Part shown: positions 1 through 6,346 of the stretch, one piece after another
How the letters are laid out: each line of letters begins with the position of its first letter
Numbering within the stretch: the stretch's first letter is position 1
Assembly: GCA_023426375.1 (NCBI GenBank)
Contig: JAFAAV010000106.1
Coordinates: forward strand, 1 to 11,935
DNA length: 11,935 nucleotides
Direction: 5' to 3'
From: Actinomycetes bacterium
GTDB lineage: Bacteria > Actinomycetota > Actinomycetes > Actinomycetales > Micrococcaceae
Translations under genes and position numbers: made by a program
Notes under the pieces: generated by a model
The model's input: the letters and a program-made list of their open reading frames with translations, nothing else
What the model was told of the DNA's origin: nothing
Database searches by the model: none

Positions 1-296
1 TCGCCCTCGGTGCGGGCTTCCTCACGAATCTTCTGGGCTTCGAGGCGGGCGCTCTCAAGCTGCTGGTTGTACTCGTCGCGAGCGGCCTTGGCCTCTGCCT
101 GAGCGGCCTTGGCCTTGGCAAGTCCACCTTCGATGGCTTCGGTGCGGTCACGGTAGACCTTCTCGAACGCCGGAACGATGAACTTGATCGCGATGAAAAG
201 CAGAATCAGGAACCCAATGGCGGTGATCAGCATTTCCCAGACATTGGGGAACAGGGGGCTAGCCCCTTCTTCTGCTGCCAACAACATTGCGGTCAT
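1..296 (-). CDS. atpF: ATP synthase Fo subunit b, 3' end cut off by window
   Basis: This is the peripheral-stalk subunit b of the F1Fo ATP synthase, which links the membrane a subunit to the F1 head. Only the first 98 codons are present and the reading frame runs off the left edge. The N-terminus is short, followed by PNVWEML and one hydrophobic segment at about residues 23-42. A charged, Ala/Glu/Lys-rich helix then begins (KVYRDRTEAIEGG followed by repeated AKA, EAK and ARL), as expected for the dimeric b-subunit coiled coil. The ATG at 294-296 is preceded by AGGAA at 8 nt. A second ATG three codons later is possible but less well placed. The gene lies 50 nt after atpE, in the usual B-E-F order, and atpH, A, G, D and C would be expected beyond the edge. 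Identity is confident; length and C-terminus cannot be judged. Confidence 0.95.
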   Translation of the reverse strand, partial: MTAMLLAAEEGASPLFPNVWEMLITAIGFLILLFIAIKFIVPAFEKVYRDRTEAIEGGLAKAKAAQAEAKAARDEYNQQLESARLEAQKIREEARTEG

Positions 297-346
297 GTGC
301 GCGATTCCTGTTCTCTAGTTAAGGACTAAGTGCGGACGAGCCGCTC

Positions 347-547
347 TTAGAGGAGTGCGAGCACGAAGCCCAGGATGGCCAGAGCCTCGACCACGGCGAA
401 GCCCATGAACAGCATCGGCTGAATCACGCGCTGGGACTCGGGCTGGCGAGCAACTGCCTGCATGTAAGCAGCGAAGATCAAACCCACACCGATGCCACCA
501 CCGATGGCAGCGAGACCGTAGCCAATGACGCTAAGCGAACCTTCCAT
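347..547 (-). CDS. atpE: ATP synthase Fo subunit c
   Basis: This is the proteolipid that forms the rotating c-ring of the ATP synthase and carries protons through the membrane. The 66-residue product is a helical hairpin. The first helix (about 5-30) has the Gly-rich packing motif GGGIGVG (16-22), the polar loop reads RQPE (34-37), and the second helix (about 41-66) carries the proton-binding carboxylate as Glu54. Glu rather than Asp is normal here, and a QA/AE sodium-site signature is not evident, so proton use is the simple reading. The ATG at 545-547 has AAAGGA about 10 nt upstream. The gene sits between atpB (109-nt spacer) and atpF (50-nt spacer). The length is slightly short, with no C-terminal extension. 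Confidence 0.97.
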   Translation of the reverse strand: MEGSLSVIGYGLAAIGGGIGVGLIFAAYMQAVARQPESQRVIQPMLFMGFAVVEALAILGFVLALL

Positions 548-625
548 TATGGATATTTCCTTTCTGGGTGCCCGTGTTGGGCAGTGATGCCATTACTGGA
601 ATCGTAAATGGACGATGGTCACATC

Positions 626-648
626 AGCAGTCCGAGCGGACCGCTGCT
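626..648 (-). other. Possible weak hairpin in the atpB-atpE spacer
   Basis: The 109-nt spacer at 548-656 holds the atpE ribosome site and an imperfect inverted repeat. AGCAG at 626-630 pairs with CTGCT at 644-648, and inside it TCC pairs with GGA around a 4-nt loop, with a 3-nt bulge. Structures between atp genes are known in other bacteria to help set the high c-subunit dose. Here the stem is short and bulged, so a role is only a guess. No T-run follows, so it is not a convincing terminator. Confidence 0.25.
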
Positions 649-656
649 TCGTGGGG

Positions 657-1448
657 TCAGTGCCCCTCCTGCAGAGAGCCCTGTACATACACGGCAAACA
701 GCAGGGTGAAGATGTAGGCCTGCAGGATCTGAATCAGAACCTCCAGGAAGTAGATGAAGAGGCCCAGGATCACACCGAAGACGGATCCGCCGATACCGAG
801 GGCACCGCCCACGCCGGTGGCGAGGTACGCGGTGAAGCCTGCGGCAACCATGATGGCCATGTGGCCGGCGAACATCGTGGCGAACACACGAAGTGCGTGA
901 GTGACGGGGCGAATGATCATGTTCGAGAGGAACTCGAGCGGGATCAGCACGATGTAAAGGACCTTGGGGACGTCCGGCGGCATGGTCATCTTGACGAAGA
1001 AGCCGCCGAAGCCGTGGCGCTTGATACCCACGAAGACCCACACGATGTAGGCGATGGCCGCGAAGACGTACGCGGTGCCCGGGTGGGAGAAGGTCGGCAG
1101 CTGCAGGACCGGGATGGAGCCGAACAGGTTGTTCACCAGAATGAAGAAGAAGAAGGTGAACAGCAGCGGGATGTACGGGCGGAATTCCTTCTCGCCAATG
1201 ATGTCGCGGCCGAGGTGGTTACGGACAAAGCCGTAGCCCATTTCACCGAGGTACTGCCCCTTGGAGGGGACCAGGGCGCGGCGGCGGACGACGTACATGA
1301 AGAACCCAGCGATGAGAACCACCGACAACAGGATCAACAAAGAATGCTTGCCGACTTCAAAGGTGCCCACGGAGAAGAAGGGAGGCAGGTGTGCGTCCTC
1401 AACTGACGGGGCCACGAATTCGGCCGGAATCCTCAAGGCGGGGTTCAA
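657..1448 (-). CDS. atpB: ATP synthase Fo subunit a
   Basis: Subunit a is the membrane stator that provides the proton half-channels facing the c-ring. The 263-residue protein has five or six hydrophobic segments (near 36-54, 94-112, 125-147, 165-182, 192-212 and 222-255). The essential arginine is Arg187 in the THALRVFATMFAGH stretch, equivalent to E. coli Arg210. The last helix holds the LEVLIQILQAYIF segment, whose Glu and Gln match E. coli positions 245 and 252. The residue usually Asn four places after the arginine is Thr191 here. The start is a TTG at 1446-1448, supported by AGAAAGGA six nt upstream. The next in-frame starts would remove the N-terminal segment before the first helix. 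The gene follows the atpZ-like gene by 30 nt in the same operon. Confidence 0.97.
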   Translation of the reverse strand: MNPALRIPAEFVAPSVEDAHLPPFFSVGTFEVGKHSLLILLSVVLIAGFFMYVVRRRALVPSKGQYLGEMGYGFVRNHLGRDIIGEKEFRPYIPLLFTFFFFILVNNLFGSIPVLQLPTFSHPGTAYVFAAIAYIVWVFVGIKRHGFGGFFVKMTMPPDVPKVLYIVLIPLEFLSNMIIRPVTHALRVFATMFAGHMAIMVAAGFTAYLATGVGGALGIGGSVFGVILGLFIYFLEVLIQILQAYIFTLLFAVYVQGSLQEGH

Positions 1449-1454
1449 TACGGG

Positions 1455-1462
1455 TCCTTTCT
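1455..1462 (-). promoter_or_regulatory. Ribosome binding site fixing the TTG start of atpB
   Basis: The minus strand reads AGAAAGGA, then six nt, then the TTG at 1446-1448. No ATG or GTG lies at a comparable distance in this frame, so the site is the main argument for TTG initiation. Confidence 0.7.
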
Positions 1463-1478
1463 GCGGTATCCAGACCGG

Positions 1479-1856
1479 TCACACTCGGGGCGAGGGGCCC
1501 TGATCAGACGACGATGTCTTTGTCGGGTACTCCATCTGGGTCGAACTGGAGTTCAGGCCCTCCCGCATGTGGAGGTAACCAAGATAGATCCCGGCAGCCG
1601 CACCTAAGACGGCTCCCACGATCACCAACCACCCTGTTCCCAGCAGGTGATCCGCGCCCCAGCCTACCAAACTCCAGAACCCTCCACCGACCACGATGTA
1701 CAGCAACATGGTCAGGCCTCCGGCCAATCCACCTCGCTGAACGAGCTCTCCCGCGGTGCTGAGCGCTTCATCGGAATTCGAGCCGGTTTCGACTGGTCCG
1801 ACACGCCGTCCGTCATGTTGCGGTGAGTTGGGGAAAATGCGTTCACGCTCGGCCAT
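1479..1856 (-). CDS. AtpZ/AtpI-family small membrane protein of the atp operon
   Basis: This is a 125-residue protein with a polar, probably disordered N-terminus (about 1-42), two membrane helices (about 45-66 and 74-95) and a short polar Ser-rich tail. The second half, with GWGADHLLGTG followed by a Gly/Ala-rich helix ending in GIYLGYLHMREG, resembles the AtpZ/AtpI family encoded ahead of atpB in many bacteria. Relatives have been linked to c-ring assembly or Mg2+ supply, but no direct activity can be read from sequence. The ATG at 1854-1856 has a strong AAAGGGGGA just upstream. This start makes the first 145 nt overlap the end of the preceding AtpI-like frame (see findings). A start further inside would lose only polar residues. 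Confidence 0.8.
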   Translation of the reverse strand: MAERERIFPNSPQHDGRRVGPVETGSNSDEALSTAGELVQRGGLAGGLTMLLYIVVGGGFWSLVGWGADHLLGTGWLVIVGAVLGAAAGIYLGYLHMREGLNSSSTQMEYPTKTSSSDQGPSPRV

Positions 1857-2413
1857 CTGCTCCCCCTTTCGGTCAGTTCTGACGGGTTTTCTTCAAGGGT
1901 AGTGGCCGCCTCGGCCTCCGCCTCAGCCGCCGCTTGAGCTTCCCTGGCCCGCACCACTGCCGCGTAATCACGGGCCAGGACCGTACTGGCCCGCATGGCA
2001 ACGGGCGCCAGCATCAGCCACGACAGGACGAGACCCGCGGCCACGGCGATGGCGAAACCCAAGGAATGCAGCCACTCGGGGGCGCCTACCGAGAGCAAGT
2101 ACCAGCCCATGACCACGACCTTCAGAAGATACAGAAGGGCGAGCGCCGGGGCGGTTGCAGCCGGTGCCAACCGGTACATGAATGCGGACACGAACACCGT
2201 GAGGCCGGTACTCAACATCACCAACCCGGCACCCACGGCGATGGATCGCCACAGCGAATCGAAGTCGATCACCGCAGCACAGGTGATGAGAATCACAGCA
2301 AGAAATAAGGATGTGACGCTCAGAACCAGCACCGGCCGACCGTAAGCATCACGAGATGCGCCCGGCGGGGTGGAATCAGGTGCTGACGGAGAGACGGGAA
2401 CCACCTCGCTCAC
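1712..2413 (-). CDS. ATP synthase subunit I (AtpI)-like membrane protein, with odd C-terminal tail
   Basis: The 233-residue frame has a Pro/Ser-rich N-terminus (1-25) and four hydrophobic helices (about 28-49, 55-79, 86-108 and 115-138). A charged Ala/Glu-rich helix follows (about 145-175). Four helices at the head of the atp operon match the ATP synthase I family, thought to assist Fo assembly. The actinobacterial homologue between the wecA-type gene and atpB is equally poorly characterised. The GTG at 2411-2413 overlaps the stop of the upstream transferase gene as GTGA, so translation is probably coupled. Residues from about 186 to 233 lie entirely within the atpZ-like gene in another frame and do not look like a membrane-protein tail. 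Removing one base from the A4 run at 1887-1890 would end the protein at a TGA at 1873-1875, just before atpZ. A frameshift, real or artefactual, is therefore possible. Confidence 0.75.
   Translation of the reverse strand: MSEVVPVSPSAPDSTPPGASRDAYGRPVLVLSVTSLFLAVILITCAAVIDFDSLWRSIAVGAGLVMLSTGLTVFVSAFMYRLAPAATAPALALLYLLKVVVMGWYLLSVGAPEWLHSLGFAIAVAAGLVLSWLMLAPVAMRASTVLARDYAAVVRAREAQAAAEAEAEAATTLEENPSELTERGSRWPSVNAFSPTHRNMTDGVSDQSKPARIPMKRSAPRESSFSEVDWPEA
1861..1869 (-). promoter_or_regulatory. Strong ribosome binding site for the atpZ-like gene
   Basis: The minus strand reads AAAGGGGGA, four nt before the ATG at 1854-1856. It lies inside the overlapping AtpI-like frame, and its quality supports a true start there despite the 145-nt overlap. 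Confidence 0.65.
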
Positions 2414-3519
2414 GAGGCCACACCTCTACGACGGCGTGCGAGCGGTGCCAGAATGCGGGGCAGGAACAGATACACGATGACCACGGCGGCTGTGGCCAGT
2501 CCCGCGAGAACCGACCCGGCGCCGTCGGCGCGCACACCCCACAGGGCGATCACACTGACCAGAACCGTGGCCACCGTGACGACCAATGAAGACAGGACGT
2601 GGGACAGCCCCACGTCCGTGAGGCGCTGGTAGACGTGCTCGCGGTGGGGTTTGTACCAAATTTCACCGCGTTGCACGCGTTTGATCAGGGTCACGGTGGT
2701 GTCCGCCAAATAGATCACCAGCGGGGGTAGCAAGTACTCCACGTACACCCCGGACAAGAAGGCACCGATCGCGATCGCGACCAGACTGCCGCCGAGGACA
2801 TAGGAACCGACGTCGCCCAGGAACACCGTGCCTCGACTCAGGTTCCACGGCAGGAACCCAGCGAAGGCACCGGCAACGATCAGACCTGCGCACATCATCC
2901 ATGTCATGTCGTTCGCGGCGCCGGCCCAGGCGTAGAGCAAGCCGACTACCGTGCCGTGCATTCCGGAGATTCCGTTGATGCCGTCCATGAAGTTCGCGAT
3001 GTTGATGTAGGCCACCGTGGCGATGACCCCCACCGGCCACCACCACACGGCGATCCCCAGAGACACGATCAGGGCGCCCGTGCCCAGTGCCCCGATCAAC
3101 AACTGCACTCCGAGGCGTGTGCCCACGGAAGCCCCGCGGTAGTCCTCGAGCCACCCCAGGCCGGCGCTGGCTACGATCATGGCCAGCACGATCAGTGACA
3201 CGGAACGGTCCACCTCAACCACTCCGAGCGCCAGGGCCAGCACGTACATCACCACGATGGCAACGGCTACGGCCAGGCCCATTCCGCGGATGACCGGGCG
3301 GTCGTGAGACGACCTGTCCGAGGGGATGTCGATGACTCCCCACCGTGCCAGCAGTGGCTTGATCACGAACGGCAGGAGGACGGAGATCAAGAATGCCCCG
3401 CCGCCCAACCAGAGCGCGAGGGTCAACAGATGTTCCAGCGTCTCGGCCTGTGGAATGGCACCCGGGCCTTCGACACGGGATGAAATGAACGGTGTTGCGG
3501 TGATGATGGGTCCTGTCAT
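2410..3519 (-). CDS. Polyprenyl-phosphate sugar-1-phosphate transferase (WbpL/WecA/MraY superfamily)
   Basis: Members of this family move a sugar-1-phosphate (usually a HexNAc) from UDP to undecaprenyl phosphate, the first step of a lipid-linked glycan. The 369-residue protein is almost wholly membrane-embedded, with about ten helices. Visible motifs are DIPSDRSSH.RPVIRGMG (64-81), a metal-site pair GWLEDYRG (Glu125-Asp126, usually Asp-Asp), NIANFMDGING (173-183, with the key Asp179), FLGDVGS (233-239) and the cytoplasmic HREHVYQRL (292-300). The RSSH motif and the HxxH-Tyr-Gln loop resemble WbpL-type enzymes more than classical GlcNAc-1-P WecA or MraY. The actinobacterial wecA/rfe gene normally sits in this position. 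The ATG at 3517-3519 overlaps the upstream stop as ATGA, and the 3' end overlaps the AtpI-like start as GTGA. The family call is firm; the sugar (GlcNAc, QuiNAc, FucNAc) is not known. Confidence 0.88.
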   Translation of the reverse strand: MTGPIITATPFISSRVEGPGAIPQAETLEHLLTLALWLGGGAFLISVLLPFVIKPLLARWGVIDIPSDRSSHDRPVIRGMGLAVAVAIVVMYVLALALGVVEVDRSVSLIVLAMIVASAGLGWLEDYRGASVGTRLGVQLLIGALGTGALIVSLGIAVWWWPVGVIATVAYINIANFMDGINGISGMHGTVVGLLYAWAGAANDMTWMMCAGLIVAGAFAGFLPWNLSRGTVFLGDVGSYVLGGSLVAIAIGAFLSGVYVEYLLPPLVIYLADTTVTLIKRVQRGEIWYKPHREHVYQRLTDVGLSHVLSSLVVTVATVLVSVIALWGVRADGAGSVLAGLATAAVVIVYLFLPRILAPLARRRRGVAS

Positions 3520-5426
3520 GAGCGCTCTCCCCCGTTGCGGTCTGCGTGGGGGGGCGGCTTCTGGTGTTCTCTGGCGCGAGGGACGGAAAAATCCGTGATG
3601 CGGGGCTGGGTGCTGTCCTTGATCACCGGGATGGAACCGGTGAACAGCATGCCGCCGCGCACCTTCCAGACGTGCCGGTCCAGATGCGCGGGGTCCAAAC
3701 GTTCGGCCCTGGCGTGGGAAATCTTGGGGTGCAGCGGGCGTTCGTCGCTCTCGCCCGCGCCGATCAAATCTTCATGGAGCTTCTCGCCGTGACGCAATCC
3801 GGTGATCACGATCTCGACGTCCTCGCGACCTGACATCGCACGCAAACGTTCGGCGATGTCCAAGATCCTGACGGGTTCGCCCATGTCCAGGATGAGGACC
3901 TCTCCCCCGCTGGCGATGGCACCGGCCTGAATCACCAGCTGGCATGCTTCCGGAATGGTCATGAAGTAGCGGGTGGCCTCCGGGTGGGTGACCGTGATGG
4001 GACCTCCCTGGCGGATCTGCTCCGCGAACAAAGGAAGCATGGAACCGCGCGAACCGAACACGTTGCCGAAGCGTACCGATGCGTACCGCTTACCCGTCTG
4101 ACCCGCCATCCACGCGGTGAGTTTCTCGGCTACGCGTTTGGAGTGTCCGAGCGCGGTGGTGGGATTTGCTGCCTTGTCCGTGGAGACGTTCACGAACACG
4201 TCCACGTCCACTTTGGCTGCGGCGTTGAGCACGTTGAGCGTGCCCATCACATTGGTCTTCCACGCTTCGTCCGGGAACTGTTCCAACAACGACACGTGTT
4301 TGAGCGCGGCGGCGTGGAAGACGACCTCCGGTTGCCGCCGTTCGAAAATGTGCTCGAGCGACTCCGTGTCACGGATGTCCGCGAGCACGGTGTCATTGCC
4401 ATCCAGCAAGCCGCGCCCGGTGATCGAGATCTGGGTGGACTGCAGGCCGGTTTCATCGCGGTCCAACATGATCAACTCGGCGGGTTCGAATCCCACGAGT
4501 TGACGGCACAGCTCGGAACCGATGGAACCGCCCGCGCCAGTCACCAGGACTCGCTTGCCGGTGACGTAGCCCGCGATGGCATCCACGTGGATGTCCACCG
4601 GGCGACGCCCGATCAGATCCTCCATGGCGATGTCCCGCAGGTCCACGCTCTGCTTGTTCGCGGTCAACATGTCGGTGATCGGAGGCACGGTCATCACGCG
4701 CGTGTTGGTGCCCGCTACGGCGTCGGAGACGCGGCGCATCAGGCGCGGCTCGACGTCGGAAATCGCCACGATGAGAACGGCCGACCGCGTGGCTTCCAGG
4801 ACGTGAGCGACGTCGTGCAGGGTGCCCATCACCGGAACGGATGAAATGCGCAGGTGCTTCTTGGCGGGGTCGTCATCGATGAGTGCGACCGGTAGGAACT
4901 CGGACGAGGGGTCCTGCATCATGCGGTGCACCAGGAACGTACCCAGATAACCCGCACCGAACACCACCACGTGCTGGGCCTCGGCCCCGGGCTTGGCGGT
5001 GGACTCCTGGTACATGCGCTTGAGGTAGCGGAAGGCCGCCATGAACAAACACGCGAACGGGAACGCGATGAAACCGATGGATCGCGGAATCCCCATGGCC
5101 ACGCCGAAGACCAACAACACGACCTCGAGGATGGCGGTGACGATCACGGTCACCACGACCAGCAGTTTGGCCTCCTCGAAGCTACCGAACGAGTAGCGCC
5201 CCTTGTACAGGGCGAAGGAGAATCCCACCACCATCTGACACGCGACCGCCACGGCACACGTGATCACCAGGCCACCCACGGAGACGAACTGCACGTTCAT
5301 CTCGTAGCGCAGGAGCACCGCCACGCACATGGCCACGATCCACGCGGCGGAATCCAAAATCATCTGGATCCACAGCCACGCGACCGGCTTCTCCGCCGAG
5401 GGGGTGTTGATGTGGGGGTTCCCCAT
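3516..5426 (-). CDS. Membrane nucleotide-sugar 4,6-dehydratase/epimerase (FlaA1/WbpM/CapD family)
   Basis: The 636-residue protein is of the long, membrane-anchored type. Four N-terminal helices (about 15-40, 50-75, 88-112 and 115-134) precede a first Rossmann-like domain with FGAGYLG (156-162). A C-terminal extended SDR domain follows, with TGAGGSIGS (296-304), HAAALKHV (371-378) and STDKAANP (415-422), then TALGHSKRVAEK. The active-site Lys is Lys430. The position held by Tyr in ordinary SDRs and by Met in WbpM is Leu426. Related enzymes convert UDP-GlcNAc to the 4-keto-6-deoxy sugar, the precursor of QuiNAc, FucNAc or bacillosamine. The ATG at 5424-5426 is chosen because AAAGGA lies 11 nt upstream. 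A GTG at 5448-5450 would add eight residues but lacks a ribosome site. The gene follows the GT2 gene by 29 nt and overlaps the transferase gene by 4 nt. The Pro/His/Arg-rich C-terminal tail looks disordered. Confidence 0.9.
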   Translation of the reverse strand: MGNPHINTPSAEKPVAWLWIQMILDSAAWIVAMCVAVLLRYEMNVQFVSVGGLVITCAVAVACQMVVGFSFALYKGRYSFGSFEEAKLLVVVTVIVTAILEVVLLVFGVAMGIPRSIGFIAFPFACLFMAAFRYLKRMYQESTAKPGAEAQHVVVFGAGYLGTFLVHRMMQDPSSEFLPVALIDDDPAKKHLRISSVPVMGTLHDVAHVLEATRSAVLIVAISDVEPRLMRRVSDAVAGTNTRVMTVPPITDMLTANKQSVDLRDIAMEDLIGRRPVDIHVDAIAGYVTGKRVLVTGAGGSIGSELCRQLVGFEPAELIMLDRDETGLQSTQISITGRGLLDGNDTVLADIRDTESLEHIFERRQPEVVFHAAALKHVSLLEQFPDEAWKTNVMGTLNVLNAAAKVDVDVFVNVSTDKAANPTTALGHSKRVAEKLTAWMAGQTGKRYASVRFGNVFGSRGSMLPLFAEQIRQGGPITVTHPEATRYFMTIPEACQLVIQAGAIASGGEVLILDMGEPVRILDIAERLRAMSGREDVEIVITGLRHGEKLHEDLIGAGESDERPLHPKISHARAERLDPAHLDRHVWKVRGGMLFTGSIPVIKDSTQPRITDFSVPRAREHQKPPPHADRNGGERS

Positions 5427-5437
5427 GCGCGTTGACG

Positions 5438-5443
5438 TCCTTT
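5438..5443 (-). promoter_or_regulatory. Ribosome binding site choosing the dehydratase start
   Basis: AAAGGA on the minus strand lies 11 nt before the ATG at 5424-5426. The spacing is slightly long, but the upstream GTG at 5448-5450 has no purine-rich site, so the ATG is preferred. Confidence 0.45.
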
Positions 5444-5455
5444 CGAGCACGCGAA

Positions 5456-6346
5456 CTAGCTGTTGCGGTGACCCACCATGAATCGGTAGGCCGTTTCCCG
5501 CACTTTCAACGGCACGAATCTGTAGCCGCCTCGCACAATCACGTTAGTGGCCCATTGTATGAACCCCACGTACCCTAAACGGCGCAATTTCCTTTGCAAC
5601 GCCAATTCGGCGAGAAATACACGGACTCCCCCGCGCCTTTCGTAGGAACCTGCCGAGACGCGGTACCCGACCAGGGGTTCGGGCACATTGCGAACGTCAG
5701 CTCCTGCGTGGAGCATGCGGGCCCACAACCAATAGTCCTCGGCCATGGGAACGTGTTCGTAACCGCCCACCGCTTCCACCGCGCTGCGGCGGAAGACCAC
5801 GGAGGGGTGCGAAATCGGGTTGCGGCGTTTACCCACACTCTCGATTTCTGAACGTCCCACCGGGGCCTGCCGCAACGCGACCGGCGAGGACTCATCGTCG
5901 CCGATCTCGTGCATCGATGAGCCCACCAGGTCCGCGCCGTCCTCGATCAACGGCAGTTGTCGTTCGAACCGGTCCGGGTAGGAAATGTCATCGGCATCAG
6001 CCCGGGCCACCACGTCGTGGGAGCACCACAGCAGGCCGGTGTTCAGCGCGTTGGTCAGCCCCGCGTTGTGTTCGAGTTCCACACGCACCACGGGCACCGC
6101 CGACGCCGCACTGATCCGGTCCAGCTCGTCCGTGATCTCTTGCGGCACGGGGCCGTCACGCACGATCACCACTTGTGCCGGTGGGCGAGTCTGTTCGTGA
6201 GTGTTGGAGTCGATGGCCCGGCGCACTCGGTGGGCGGAATCCCCCCGGTAGACGGGCACCAGGAGCGAAAAGGGCGCGGGAGACTCGGTGAGGTTCAGGG
6301 GCTCAGCGAGGGCCACCGAAACCACGTCCCCGCATTCCGTTGACAT
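5456..6346 (-). CDS. Family 2 glycosyltransferase (GT-A fold), glycan extension
   Basis: This is an inverting GT2 enzyme likely to add a sugar to a lipid-linked glycan on the cytoplasmic face. With the ATG at 6344-6346 it has 296 residues. Visible elements are the strand FSLLVPVYRGD near the N-terminus (about 27-36), AIDSNTHEQTRPPAQVVIVRDGP (about 45-67), the metal-binding DADD (117-120), HPSVVFRRS (180-188) and the probable catalytic-base region AEDYWLW (202-208). The C-terminal part is basic, has a moderately hydrophobic stretch and may touch the membrane. It resembles AmsE/WcaA-type capsule or O-antigen transferases; donor and acceptor are unknown. The start is uncertain: a GTG at 6383-6385 would overlap the upstream gene by 83 nt, while a GTG at 6314-6316 would overlap by 14 nt with GGGGA 10 nt upstream. 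The 3' end is locally less GC-rich, with rare codons such as ATA. Confidence 0.82.
   Translation of the reverse strand: MSTECGDVVSVALAEPLNLTESPAPFSLLVPVYRGDSAHRVRRAIDSNTHEQTRPPAQVVIVRDGPVPQEITDELDRISAASAVPVVRVELEHNAGLTNALNTGLLWCSHDVVARADADDISYPDRFERQLPLIEDGADLVGSSMHEIGDDESSPVALRQAPVGRSEIESVGKRRNPISHPSVVFRRSAVEAVGGYEHVPMAEDYWLWARMLHAGADVRNVPEPLVGYRVSAGSYERRGGVRVFLAELALQRKLRRLGYVGFIQWATNVIVRGGYRFVPLKVRETAYRFMVGHRNS

Noticed and set aside
332..344. Hairpin GCGG/CCGC in the atpE-atpF spacer as a terminator
   Set aside because: Only four base pairs and no T-run, in the middle of an operon whose downstream genes are needed in the same complex.
615..1406. A 263-codon plus-strand open frame
   Set aside because: It is the antisense of atpB. 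Its product is a Asp/Glu/His/Gly-rich artefact typical of reverse frames in GC-rich genes, while the minus strand encodes a clear subunit a.
3984..4844. A 286-codon plus-strand open frame
   Set aside because: It is antisense to the Rossmann domains of the dehydratase; its His/Arg/Gly-rich product has no motif and no ribosome site was seen.
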